Program-made: the position numbers and the translations under genes
Part shown: piece after piece, positions 22,952-34,580 of the stretch
Position numbering within the stretch: the stretch's first letter is position 1
Layout: each line of letters begins with the position of its first letter
Assembly (NCBI GenBank): GCA_018398765.1
Contig: JAHBMJ010000290.1
Span: 7,501-47,500, forward strand
Source of the DNA: Chromera velia
Taxonomy: Eukaryota; Sar; Chromeraceae
Direction of reading: 5' to 3'
DNA: 40,000 nt
The notes under the pieces: generated by a model
What the model was told of the DNA's origin: nothing
The model's input: only the letters and a program-made list of their open reading frames with translations
The model's database searches: none

Positions 22952-25900
22952 ATTTATCTTTCGTCTTCCCCCCTCTTTTCAGAGTAGGGAACTGAGAGAC
23001 AGACAGATAGACACGGTGAAAGGACGAGAATCGGAGCGTCGTCGACTCTCTCTTTGTTCCTGTAAAACCTGTCGCGACATCAGTTATTTTCGCTTCTTTT
23101 GAAAACGAGTGTAGGTGCTTCTTTTGCGTCAATCAATCGATTCGTGCATGCAGCTTGGCTTCCGGTGGAAAGACCAAGTGAAGCCTCTCCTGAAGGACGC
23201 AGATCTCCTCGTCTTCACAAAACACCGAGAGGTCAGTCAGGGCTGCATGTCCGATGTTCGTTCAAGGGCTGCATCGTTCGTGAGAGAGAAAGTGCATGAC
23301 AGACATGCAGGTGCTGGAAAGGACAGAAGCAAGGCGTCAGCTTCAGAGAAGAGAAGAGGAGGAAACTCTCCGCAGGAGAGACTGGTCAATCCCTCATCTA
23401 CCAAAATCACTTTCAGAAACTCAGACAGGATAAGGCAAGGGAGGGCCGTGCATCCAGGCACTCAAACGCAAATGGGTTCGCGCTCGAGTAAAAGAAGTGC
23501 ACTGGGGAAAGGTAGAGGGAGGGATAGAGCGAAAAGAGAGAGAGGCGGAGGAGGGGAGCATTCTTTGCTTTGTCCTTCTCCTGCCTGTTTCCTGGTAGCA
23601 GGCGATGCTCTTTGAGAGAGCGTAAGCTCGAGGGGGTATCTGAGAGGGTCGACTGACTGCAAAATTTTTCTCTTTCCTCTCGACTATTTGCTGGACGTTG
23701 TTTTTTTCATCCCCCAAATTGATTGCAGAATTTGAAAATCCACGAGGAGCTCCAGTCAGACAGGCTTCAACTGGAACGCGAGGAACAGGCTCTCACTTAC
23801 GTCAGTCAGTCTGTGAGTCTGCTTGTGTTCTTCTGGAGAGAACTGGTGTTCTTCCCTTTCTTCCAGTTTCTTCTTTTTTTCTCTCACTTGCTTCGTCCTG
23901 TCGCAGTCAATTGCTTTCGGCGATGGGGCTGCTTACTTTTCCCATTTTTCTCCACCCTCATTCCTGCCTGGATTCTTTGTGTTCGTCCTGAGTTGTGCTC
24001 TCTCTCAGGAAAAAGACAGGCTCGCAAGACGCGTTGCGGAGACGCAGGCTGAGAGGGAGAGAGAAGAGACGGAGGCCGCTCAGGAAATTGAGAAGAACTT
24101 CGCAGAGGCAGAGGTTGGTTGCTTCATCTGTCATTTTGATCGCCTGCCGTCTTCGTGTTTCTTATTGCTGCGGCTCGTCTTTGCTTTGTGCGACCGTGAC
24201 GGGCCACTGGAATACCGAGATTTATGCGATCTTCGTGCTTGCATAAACTCATGTCAGAAAGTTCCGCGAGCGAATCAAAGGGTCGTGGGAGGAGACAAGG
24301 AGTCTATCGTATGTAAAGGCTTATTTCGCATCCTCATTTTTCTTGCTGTTGCGCTTTCTTTCTCTTTTCTCTGTGTTGCAGGCAAGGGAGGCGGCACTGG
24401 AGAGAGACATTGTCAGCCCATGTTTGGTTTGTTGCTTTTTCTGCGCTTTCCACTTGGACAAAACCCTTCCTATTCGTCCTCCTCCCGCCGTGACTCCTTT
24501 TCGTCGTTCAACTGTTAACGTTTCAACGGCTCATGGGCCTCAATTGAAATTGCCTTGTCGTGAGCTTGGATGTCTGAGAAAAACTTGCAAACAGCCGAAC
24601 TGCTGACTACATTTCATTGGTTCGTGGAGCTCGTGAAAACGCTTTGTGCCCGGCTGATTTCCTCCACCTCTACTATGCCTCCCGTGTATTCAGTGTTCTG
24701 TACGCACTTTTCCCTGTGACCGTGCGTATTCTCATCTATTCTTCTGTCTTTCTGTATGCCTGTGTCTGTTCCCGTGCAGGCCGAAGAAGAGGGAAAAGTA
24801 CAAGACCTGAAGGAGCAGGAAAAGGTGGGTGCGCCGGTCTGTGGCTACTGTGAGCAGAAAAAGGCGCTCGACTGACAAGTTTCTGGAATGGACCTCTCTC
24901 TCTGTGAGAAGCTGTGTGTGTGGGAGTGGGGTCTCCTTTTTTATCTATGAATGGAATTTAGGGACATTTACTCCCACTGAGTCCTTGTTGCCAAGACAGT
25001 CGCGGGCTTCTCTTTCTATCAATGTGTCGGTGAATCTCTCCCCCTTTGAGTGCAGGTGGAGATGCGCACTCTCAGGAAAGCGCAAGAGGACGGGGAGGCC
25101 GCCAGGGCCACGGCGCAGTCACGTGTGAATGCGGTAAGCAGATGGGAGCTGCCTGTTCTTTGCGATAGAGAAAAGGCAGGCAAGAGCATACTTTGATGAG
25201 ACTTCGTATCTTTGTCTTTGTCGGAACAATTTCCATTCAAGCTTCGGTTTCTGTTTTTTTAAAAGGGTGGTTGAAGGAGGGAAGGAATGAAGGAAGGGAG
25301 AAGAGGGAGCTTGTGTTGTCGTGTCTTGGTCTACCTCTGGCTTTTTTTTGCGCACACTCTTTCTTGTTCCTTCCGCATGTCTTTCTTTTGTGTTTGCACC
25401 CAGGTCCGAAAGAAGCGTCCACTCCCTCCGTGCACCCTTCTCTCCCTTCCTTTTTTTGTTTCCGTGCAGATGAGTGACGGACTCGCTCAGCTTCGACAAG
25501 AAGAGAGGCAGCGCTTCAAAGCGTGAGTCTCTCTCTCTGTCTTGATGTATACATGTATGCAGAGATGAGGAGACAGGAGGGCCAAAGGAGAATACGCAGC
25601 CTACCCATGACAAAAGAAGACTTGTACAAGAAGAGAAGGTAAAGAAAAATTGAAGACGAAAGAAACACAAAAAAAACTTGTTTTTGCTAGCTCCCCTCCC
25701 TCTACTGCTTTCACTTTGTTTTCGTCTGTTTTTTTCCCTTACAGTCCTCGGCCGAAGGGAGAAGCTGGCAGAGACAAATTTCGTTTGATTTTTCTTGTTC
25801 TTTTCGCTTCCATTGCAGAGCCACCGAAGCAGCCCGTGCTGTCAGAGAGAAACTCCGGTCCTCCTTCGAAGAGAACCTGGTCCCCCTGCTGGAGAACCTC

Positions 25901-26293
25901 AGCGCGAGGGTTGCAGACCTCGCCGAGAGGGCAGGGGTCAACCTGGACTCAGACAGCAGTATGCAGGAGGCGGACGAAGGTGCAGCAGCAGAAAGGGAAG
26001 GACATGATGCAGGCAGGGACTCGGCACAGGTGTCATCAGGGCCTTCGGGGGACTCTCCTGACTGCGACATGGGGTGTGAACAGTCCGCTTCTGCTTCTGC
26101 ATCTTCTTCCTCTGCACGGCCTGAGAATTCGGGTGAGACTGAGGGAGACGGTGCGAATGGATGCTGTTTTTTCTTTGAGGTCCCTGTCGACGACGACGTT
26201 GGTGTCAAGGGGGGAACAACGGAAGAAGTGACAGAGGGGCAGGTTTGTGCAGAGGAAGGGGAAGAGGAGCAGACAGGAGACTGTCTTGTCTGA
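17446..26293 (+). CDS. NDC80: NDC80/HEC1 outer kinetochore protein
   Basis: Microtubule-binding subunit of the NDC80 complex at kinetochores. There are 23 exons: 17446-17840, 18030-18144, 18435-18512, 18767-18860, 19112-19170, 19553-19602, 19881-19971, 20331-20342, 20436-20507, 20906-20950, 21282-21356, 21772-21816, 22066-22107, 22277-22309, 22637-22816, 23154-23231, 23729-23800, 24009-24113, 24382-24411, 24780-24824, 25056-25133, 25470-25522, 25819-26293. All phases agree: 2,322 nt, 773 residues (human about 640). Residues 1-50 form a short basic Ser/Thr/Pro tail with TTRRS. Residues about 53-170 form the CH domain, with NRKDKDPRPLANAGWQ, KPDEDVAQFFKMAGYPYEI and AVGAPNTWPHLLGALSWLVDLL. From about 230 to 670 is heptad-rich coiled coil, interrupted around exons 14-16. 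The last 100 residues are an acidic, Ser-rich tail not typical of the family. The ATG at 17446 is the only in-frame start after a stop. Confidence 0.93.
19018..19044. repeat. (TG)n microsatellite
   Basis: TG run passing into GCGTGCGT in NDC80 intron 4. Confidence 0.9.
20331..20342 (+). other. 12-nt micro-exon of NDC80
   Basis: Between TTTGTATCAG and GTAAGT lie 12 bases encoding ERCG, in phase 0 with exons on both sides. The coiled coil would read RDA-ERCG-RGPL. Skipping keeps the frame, so it could be alternative. The support is strong splice sites and phase only. Confidence 0.5.
20514..20532. repeat. G homopolymer with an undetermined base
   Basis: A run of G directly downstream of the exon 9 donor of NDC80 contains an N, marking a sequencing ambiguity. 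The intron is not coding, so the gene model is unaffected. Confidence 0.9.
21066..21117. repeat. CCTT/CCCT pyrimidine tract
   Basis: Imperfect tetranucleotide tract in an NDC80 intron. Confidence 0.85.
22117..22231. repeat. (CT)n-(CA)n-(GA)n compound microsatellite
   Basis: Lies in the intron between NDC80 exons 13 and 14. The minus-strand frames here are repeat translations. Confidence 0.95.
22899..22951. repeat. (GA)n-(CAGA)n microsatellite
   Basis: In the intron between NDC80 exons 15 and 16. Confidence 0.93.
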
Positions 26294-28079
26294 CAGGCCT
26301 CCGGAAAAGAAGGAAGGAAGGAAGGAAGCAATGGTGGTAATAGTAAATTAAACGGTTCGTGGAGCCTGTGTGCGAGTTTTTTCCTGAAAGAGGAAAGGAC
26401 AAGCGGAAGGCGTGTCAAGTAGAGCAGCCAGATGAGCGAAGCTTCCTCTTTCTCTTTCTGGATGACTCCGTGCAGCATTTGTCAGTCGATCGATAGGTGA
26501 TCTTCCCAACTGCGCAGTGTTTGTGGCTGCTGAACTGCATGCGCAGTGTTTGTCTATCACTGGATCCTCTCCTCTGTCCCTTTTCCAGCTCTTTCCTTCT
26601 CTCTCCTGGCCATTTGCTTCTCTCTCAGTTTGCCAGCACGAGAGTCTTCTGTTCGCTTCTTGGAAGTCGAGCACCAACACGTTGGTTAATTAACGAAAGA
26701 TGCTTGCAGAAAAGACATTTGACCAAGAAGGATGAAAGACGGAAAGATCCCGTTCCCCGATCCATCGCAGTCTTTTCGCTTCGATCGAACAACCTTGCAA
26801 CCATCGCATGTGTCAATGAAAAAAACGGTAGAATTGTTTCTGACTATATACTTTCCATCTTTTGCATGTGTCTTGTGCGTTGCATGGAGCTCGGCTGAGT
26901 CGGCTCCGCTTGAGTCCGCCACGCTCCAGCACAGGCTGCACCTAAACTCCTCTAAATTCCTGCTTTAGTTCCTGTTCCAAATTCTTCAAAATTCCTACTA
27001 GGTTTTTGCAGGGCTAGTACCAGGGTATACGTAGAACAGTCTTTATATGTGATGCAATCTAGGATACAATTTAATTCCATGACATTCTTGGGTAAACTGG
27101 TTCGCTAAACCCTAGGCTAAACCAGAAGTAATTTTTTGGCCGGTTTCCCCCACCCTTTTTTTAGTTACAAAGATCGCTAGAAAGATCGTTTGCTAGATCG
27201 TTTATACCAGCTTTAACAAACTTTTGAAACTTTTTTAATTTTATTTCATTACGTACAGTGTAAAAATATTTGAAAATATCTTGAATATAATACAGCGTTC
27301 ATGCAGCGTTCTCCAGTTTTCAGTTTCTTAGACAGTTTCTTATATAATTTCAATTTTATTACTATTAAAATTTAAAATATAAATTTTTATAACTACGCAT
27401 CGGATCCAGTTTATAGCATAGTATAGCAATAACTGACAATTTTAAGTTGATATTCTGGGTATAGAACATAGATTAAGTAGATATACTTGAAAAATGATTT
27501 GGTTTGCAGTGATTATGAACTATCATTGTCTGACAATAGTTATGAGTATACATTTTTGTTTTGATGAGGTGAAATAGTGTGAACTGTTACAGTGACTTAA
27601 ACTATATCCCTTAAGCCTTCGAACCCATAAAAACGATAAAAAAACCGCGCTGTGGCGACGGTACGGCAGGGGGTGCTAGTGTGTGTTTTAATTTTTTTAT
27701 AGAACGTATCAGAATGTTTTGACTAGCGTTCTGATATGCTCTCGGATACGGTTTTCAACCGAGCTTTGATTATTAGCCGGATTTTTTGCTTCACCTGGAT
27801 ATTTGCTTCGTCATTGCAATGAGATCAACCATGTGATGCCCGAGGCAATAACACAGCTTGAAACATGCTTGAGAAAAACCTTTCCCGAGAGACTATTGCA
27901 ATGGCCGTCACAGTTCTTTGTCTTGGGACAGAAATGGACATCTTTTCACTGGCATCGTGCCATCGCAAGGTCCATTTGGTGGTCTTTTTGCTCTCCCCCT
28001 AATGGACAGTGATTGTACGAGTCAGGTCCGATTCCATTGACTCAAATTCATCACGTCGCTTGCACGCAAAAGGAGAAAG
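26294..28079. other. Spacer with third AT-rich island
   Basis: Downstream of NDC80. About 26310-26330 holds a GGAA tract. About 27180-27620 is AT-rich without frames. The open frame at 27803-28012 has no recognisable domain. No gene is supported. Confidence 0.6.
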
Positions 28080-28215
28080 TTAGCAGTACCGGCCGTAGGC
28101 GCACACTCCCTTTGCCATACAGATGTCCTTGCTGACGTAGCTGCTCGAAAGACTGTGTGCTCCGTCGACGCAACAGCAGCAGAACTCGTTCCCGGCCGGA
28201 TTTCCGATCTCGTCA
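28080..28215 (-). CDS. Cys-rich C-terminal exon of a possible small secreted protein
   Basis: An acceptor (CTGTTGCAG) opens a frame of 44 residues ending at TAA: DEIGNPAGNEFCCCCVDG, then a Ser-rich turn, then DICMAKGVCAYGRYC. Seven cysteines, four of them consecutive, are typical of a disulfide-rich extracellular peptide. Incoming phase is 2. A weaker upstream piece (28363 to about 28308, EKWKQKGMIYTGGHRC) lies on the same strand, but the phases do not join, so the chain is unresolved. It could be the 3' end of the signal-peptide gene at 29705. Function unknown. Confidence 0.4.
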
Positions 28216-28424
28216 CTGCAACAGAAAAGACAGGAAACACGGAGAAAAATGGACTGGTCGTATGATCCAAAACCCCAAAGTACAGGACTTTTTGCATACA
28301 TCTATGTCCGCCTGTGTAAATCATTCCCTTCTGTTTCCACTTTTCTGCCACTTCTGCCGCAGGATAAGGATTCCGGGAAGTGGCAGAGGGTGGAACACGG
28401 ATAGTGCAGTCACAGGGAAGCAAC

Positions 28425-28427
<3 letters not shown>

Positions 28428-28462
<35 letters not shown>

Positions 28463-28637
28463 CGATACACACAACGATACACACGCACGCACACACACGC
28501 ACACATACACACACACAAACACAGACACAGACACACACACACACACACACACACAGACACACACACACACACACACACACACAACGATACACACGCACGC
28601 ATACAGACGCACACATACATACACACACAGACACACA

Positions 28638-28713
<76 letters not shown>

Positions 28714-28846
28714 CACAGACACACACACAGACACACACACAGACACACACACAGACACACACACAGACACACACACACACACACACACACACACCGCACA
28801 CACACACATGAACGAAAGACAGACAGACAGACAGACAGACAGGCAA
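28428..28846. repeat. Very long compound CA/GA/CAGA microsatellite
   Basis: More than 400 bases of (CA)n broken by ACGATA and GCAC interruptions, then (GA)n, (CAGA)n, (CACACAGA)n and a final CAGA array. It is open in several frames on both strands only because it is repetitive. Confidence 0.97.
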
Positions 28847-29525
28847 ACAAACAGAGTGAAGCAGCCAGGGAGGGATGTAGAAGGAAGGGACAGACAGCCT
28901 GATGGTCAAGCGACGCTGTGATAGTATGGCATTATCGCTTGCAGGAAGAAAAGAGGGCGTACTCTGGATCATCGTCGTTGGGATACGTTTTGCACCTCAC
29001 CTGTTCCCTCATCGAGAGAAGACTGCAACGAGCGCATCAGAAGAAAAAGCGAGGCATTCGGTGTCAGAAACCACGCTGGGAAGATAAAGAAGAGACAGGA
29101 ATGACACCAGCACAGAGAACCGATAGACAAAAAGAAGAACATGCCCGTACCTGGTCGAAAGTTTGTTGCTCACATCATGCATATATAACAAAGATTCCAG
29201 CTCATAAATTCTCATGCTTACACCGCGTCAAGGTGTAATTACGTACGTAGGCCTAGGCATGAAAGAAAAGGTCCAAACATAGAACGGCAAGTGCAGTACG
29301 CCAATGCATGCGTGAAGGCATATCATTTCTCCAGATGGTACATATATATGTATGGAGCTATGCGCATTGAGGAAGCGTGGGACAGGAGCAGGAACATGGG
29401 CAAAAAAAACACTGAGCACTGAAAATGGGGGTTTCCAGAGCAACGCACAACAGTCAGATAAGCATAGAGGAGCACAAATCATTGGGCGGAGAAGGAGAGA
29501 CGGAGACGCCGTACAATCGTGCAAA
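28847..29525. other. Gene-poor stretch between two candidate minus-strand exons
   Basis: Contains a minus-strand frame near 29003-28930 (RCKTYPNDDDPEYALFSSC) that could be an exon of the secreted-protein gene. Splice phases do not settle it. Nothing else seen. Confidence 0.35.
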
Positions 29526-29705
29526 CTAGAAAGCAGCACGCTTCATTGAGAAAGCCAGCTGGAGACCATGCATGGAGGTCTCGAATACGCCTTGTTTGGC
29601 AACTTGCCTTGCAGGCTTTGCGTCGACCACTCGCGCCTCCCCCGCTCCCATAAGGCTGAGGGTAATCATGGCGAACAGAAGCAAGACAAATGCCAGAGAC
29701 TTCAT
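29526..29705 (-). CDS. Short signal-peptide ORF, possibly exon 1 of a secreted protein
   Basis: From the ATG at 29705 the frame begins MKSLAFVLLLFAMITLSLMG and reaches AGEA, a textbook signal peptide with a cleavable end. A basic/hydrophobic stretch follows, stopping at TAG 29526-29528 after 59 residues. A donor-like ATGCATG|GTCTCC near 29572 could instead splice it to downstream exons on the minus strand, such as the Cys-rich exon at 28215. Either a 59-residue secreted peptide or a multi-exon protein. No family recognised. Confidence 0.45.
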   Translation of the reverse strand: MKSLAFVLLLFAMITLSLMGAGEARVVDAKPARQVAKQGVFETSMHGLQLAFSMKRAAF

Positions 29706-30935
29706 CTTCAACCGATCCGTTGTTCCGGTCCGCAACTTTGTTTGCCCAGAGGGGATGAGGACGAGGAGCGTTCGCACTCAGAGTAGGGAATCAAATCCAC
29801 AAGAAAGACCTGAATGTTAGACTGGCGAAAACATATGCCCATGTGTATTTTTAAAAACATTGTTACACAGTCGATCAATCAAAAATTATGCACACATGAA
29901 TGCATGAATTCGTGCACACATGCAGTTTTTTCAGGGAACTATAAATTAGTGAGTGAGTACGCGCGCTTTGCGCGCAAAAGTTGTATACATGGTCATCAGT
30001 AAGTGTGTCGCTTTTTTCTGCATGTGTGTCCCTCAATCCCTTCCTAATTCCTGCACCAGCGTGGCAGGGGTGTGTGGGAAAAGAGCGTCCGGACTCCGGA
30101 TGGGGGGTTTTTAGCCACCGGCTCTTCGGGGCAGGAACCATGGAATAACATGGGGTTGATCGTGACTATTACGCTAGCATAGCAGTCCTAGAGTGCTCCA
30201 TAGCTTATGCTAGCTTGTACATACGTGCGACTAATCGTCCTACCCGGGCCACCTCCCTGACACTACAGGCCACTTGAACAAAACTAAAAGTACAAACAAG
30301 AAAAAAAAACGATATTATGAGATTGTTATGACTCTACTAACTTGTGAGCTAGCTTGTGAGGTCACATGTAATATAGCTAGCAATTGACGTGACAATAGTC
30401 ATATAAACTAGCACGTCGCTCATGTGATACTCATATAAAAGCACGCCCTGCCAGAAGTAGTAGCCTGAGAAGCGTTCCATGTTGGGTTAGTTGCAAAGTC
30501 TACGTGTTTCATGAAACAATCTTTTTTGCATGTTGTGACCTGTCAACCGCTAGAAGATGATGATAATCATTTGACAATAAAACATTTGTTAAAAAAAGAC
30601 GTCTAAATCATACACACTACATGATGTCTCTTTCAAGTCGCATGTATGATGCATATCAAAACATAAGAAAAATGTCAGTTCTCCATTCAAAGTTGCTACT
30701 ACGCAGTAATAAAGAGCGGTTACTCACAAACTTTACATTCCGTGGTCGTCCGAAAGACAAAAGAGTTGCCGAGCGCGGCCTTGAAACGGCTGATACCCTA
30801 GACGGACCTCCAGGAGCCGTTTAGTAAAGCCCTCAATCTAAAAGATTGCTGCTGCTAGCATACGACACGCTTGACATACCGTAGGAGAGACGTGGCCGAC
30901 TGCCACGTCTCTGCAACCCTGACTGCAGATTCAGC

Positions 30936-30971
<36 letters not shown>

Positions 30972-31791
30972 ATCATTTGATGAGAAAGACAAGCAGTCAG
31001 TTCCTGATTTTTTTTTACTGCGTCTGATTTTCTGTTCTGTACCGATACTGCAAGTGCCCGTTTGCGACTGTCAACGCATTTTTCGTCGTCTGCACTTTTT
31101 TCGTCTAATTTGCCTCTGTTCTGTCTTATCGATTCGCTGCCCCTTTCCCGCCTCTTTGACAAGCTACGCGCCACTTTGTTGCTTTTTTCTCAATATTGTG
31201 CCTGTCAGCACCCATACTGTTCTCCATATAGGAGCCTGTTTCGTTCCTGTGCTTTCTGATTTTCTCACGGATTTACAGTTGAGTTCTTTATTTCTTCTGC
31301 TTTTGGACAAAGAGACGCATGCAGAGAGAGAGACACAAAGGAAGGGGACGACAACGATGCATGGATGCAACGCGTTTAAACCACTGACTGACCCCTCCTT
31401 CTGTCCCACTGTTGGACAAAGAGGAAGTCATCTCGAGGACTTTCCCGAACAAAAAGCTCACGTGGGAGAGGAGGGGCTTAACCTGCATCCATCCATCCAT
31501 GCATCCAGACCAGTTTTGTCGTCTTCTGATGTCTTTTCCAGGCTTTTCGGAGAAGGAGAGTAACCCAAAGAAGACTGCGGGAAGACCTGCAACTAGCAGG
31601 TTCTGAAATGAAGGGCGAAAGGGGGGAAGAGCGGGAATCTGCATAGCCTTTGCGTTGAGCTGTAGATTGGAAAATAGGTGCGTCTGATGCATCCGACTTG
31701 ACAAAGACAACAAACGAAGTCAAAAAGTGATCTCAGATACTTTTCACTTGAGCACCAATCTTTCTTGTTCTCATGTATGTGTTTGATGAAG
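29706..31791. other. Spacer without a supported gene
   Basis: Several short frames on both strands have no domain. The stretch includes recurring GCTAGC-containing sequence at about 30170-30420, a (CA)n-(GA)n microsatellite at 30938-30971 and a hairpin at 30886-30912. Confidence 0.5.
30886..30912. other. Perfect inverted repeat (11-bp stem, 5-nt loop)
   Basis: AGAGACGTGGC is followed by CGACT and then GCCACGTCTCT, a perfect 11-bp stem. Each arm carries an ACGT core (CACGTC/GACGTG) like bZIP sites. No T-run follows on the plus strand. Confidence 0.6.
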
Positions 31792-34535
31792 TCATTTCCA
31801 ATCTCTCTCAGAATTTCTGCCATCTTTTTGATTCCCTCTCTTACGCACTCGTGTCTTCTGCTTCCCCTCCAGCTCGAGGGCTGTGAACGCAGCCATTTGC
31901 TCCACTGGCCAGGGTGCGTTCGCATCTGCACGGCGGAAGAAATAACAAATCGAGAGAGAAAATGGTTCTAGAACCTCGTGAGAGACAGGGTGCAAAGTGG
32001 AGAGGAAAAGAGAGGAGGCAGACGGGAGACACTTTCATCTGACTGCTTTCTTCACGGTGGCGGAGGAAAACACCGTATACCAAGGAACCGGTATCAAGTA
32101 CGCGGACGGGTCACATGCAGACGACGAGAAAATGCCCCTTTATTCAATGTTCTCCTCGGTTCCCTCTGTCATGGATGGCTCTACATCCGGTCCCCCACCA
32201 CAGGATGTCCAAGCTATCTACTTCTCCGCGCCTTGATTCACACGCAGCTTCATCCTGTCCACACGCACGATGTATTTGCACACAGACACGCTTGGCTAAG
32301 TTCGTTTTTGAAACAAACAATGCATGTCTTGATTGATGGTCCACACAACTCACCAGGCTCCCCGCTGTACAGCTGTATTCTATCCACGCAGGTGCCCCCG
32401 CCGGGTTTCATCACGCGTGGTGGTTTAAAGTCCTGTCCGAAGTAACACGTGCAGGCCCCGCAGGGCCCCGGCAACTGGTCCAGAGAGGTCGGCTCGTCGA
32501 ATCCCATCGAGTCTGCAAAGTGCTCTCGTTGGGCCTGAGTCATTCGGCCTTCAATCTCTAAAATCTGCATTCATGGATCAAAAGTGGCAAGCAAAAGTCA
32601 GGGAAAGAGACAGAGACAGAGAGAGAACAAAACTCACAAGGAAAAAAACACCTTTTCAAGAATTTTGCATGTGGTGTTTCATCTGTCCAAACACACCTGC
32701 ATGTCCAATTTTTGACACCCCATTCCCACACGAAGTTACACAACGACAAGAAGCACTTGATGATCTTGCTATACAAAAGGTCCATCAAGCCCTCTATCGG
32801 AAGAAATCGGAGAGGGAGACGCTCTTCTATCATGACGGTCTTTTACTAAGAGAAAACTGGCATACATACAGGCAGAGCGACCAAACTAGCCACCCCACCT
32901 GTGCAGCTCGAGAGTTCAGTGCCAGCCCCTTCATGTCATCCACAAGGACCCCGTACTTGATCGAGAGATGCGCAATCAGGAGCTTCATCAAAGTCACCAC
33001 GGCAATCAAACTCACCTGCAATCACACCCCAATATGCAGAAAGACGGCAATAGAAATCCCGTTTGGTTGCTGAGTCAAACAACACGTCAGAGAGGTTACA
33101 TGGAAAGAGAGCCGAAGACACGATGTAAAAATGAGTTTTGGGTTCACAGACAGCGGCAGGAGACGGGCATCAAGTCAAGCTTCTGGGGTTGCTTCTCTTC
33201 GGCAGCTGTATGGGCACAATACGACTGTCACCCAGCCTGCCTGCCTGCCTGTCTGAATGACCAACTGACTGACTGACTGACTGTCTGACTGACTGCCTGA
33301 CTGTCTGACTGACTGACAAGGATGAAGGAGAAGTGCCAGAGCAGAACCAGGTGCCGCCCCTCCCAATCGGGGAACCAAATCTTCAGAACACCAACCCACA
33401 ACGTCATGACTGTGCGGTCGTATCTGCAGACAGTCATGCATGACAGGCCAAGACAGAAACGAAGACCGGAGCAAAGAAAGCGACGAAAACTCTCATGACG
33501 GAAACACACAAACGCATGCAGACAACATTGATTTCTCACTCGTACAATGGATCAAGCCATGTTTGAGAAAGTGTGTGTTTCTCGCTCAGATTCGCTCTCC
33601 GACTTGACGAGATGTCTTCACACAGAAATATTGGTGTGCCCAATCACTCTTTTGACCAGACTCTGGTTCGATGCTCCTCATACGGATTTTCCGAATCTCT
33701 GCTGTCATCAACGAATAATCGGCAAGGGTCCAGGTCTTCCAGACGCAGAGACAGGATGCTGCATGCGTACATTTGGTCGGCGTGTTGGATTTTCTTCCAA
33801 AGGGACGGACTGACTGACTGACTGACTGACTGACTGACTGACTGACTGACGATTCGAATTCGATGAGAGGGTCGATGAGAGAGGAGACCTGGACTGCTGA
33901 GGCGAAGGCCAACACGACGAGGAGCTGCAGCAGTGCAGTCAGGACGCGGTGAAACAACAAGCAAAACGGTGTGTGTGTGTGTGTGTGTGTGTGTGTTGAA
34001 AGACAGAGGGAGACGCACAGAGAGAGAATGACGGGAAGCGCACGAGTGGCGCTTAATAGTCAGTGCTCTTTATATTCTTCATTTTCTTCCTTCCTTCTCT
34101 CCTTCACGCCTTCTCCCGTCTTCTCTCTAGCGGTCTAATAATCGAGAGAAGAGACCACACCGCCATCGAGAGGGGAAAGTGTCGCGTCTTTCTAATGGAT
34201 TGAATTGAGACACACAAAGAGGAACACAGGTGGACCGATAGACTGAAAAATTCACTGACCACAAAGAAAAGGATGTGAATAATCTCTCCAACGAACAAAG
34301 CGACTGCTGCTTTCACCCCCGCAATGCTGTCCAGAGTCAGGAGCACCTCCATCGAGAGGAGCCATAGGAGGAGGCCTGCACTGGCTGCTCCTCGTTCAAG
34401 CGCTGTGGATATCTGGAAGGTATCTCCGGGGACCTGCATGCATGAGCAGTATCTATCAAACGGGTACATGACGACGTCGAGAGATTTGACTCAAATGAAT
34501 GAATCAATGAGTAAATGAAAGAGACAGAGAGAGAA

Positions 34536-34580
<45 letters not shown>

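Noticed and set aside
27610-27640. Possible tRNA T-arm (GGGTTCGAAGG on the minus strand)
   Set aside because: No matching acceptor stem, D-arm or anticodon arm surrounds it.
28321-28921. Long open frames of Cys/Val, Ser/Leu or His/Thr repeats on both strands
   Set aside because: They are translations of a CA/GA/CAGA microsatellite, open in several frames at once.
31371-31563. Plus-strand frame MHGCNAFKPLTDPSFC..
   Set aside because: Lies in the 3' flank of the minus-strand channel gene, with no domain, splice support or composition signal.
32640-32850. Minus-strand exon MIEERLPLRFLPIEGLMDLL after S6
   Set aside because: An in-frame stop precedes it, and the only acceptor is poor. The S6 exon joins ILEIEGRM.. 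directly in phase 0, as expected for the post-S6 helix.
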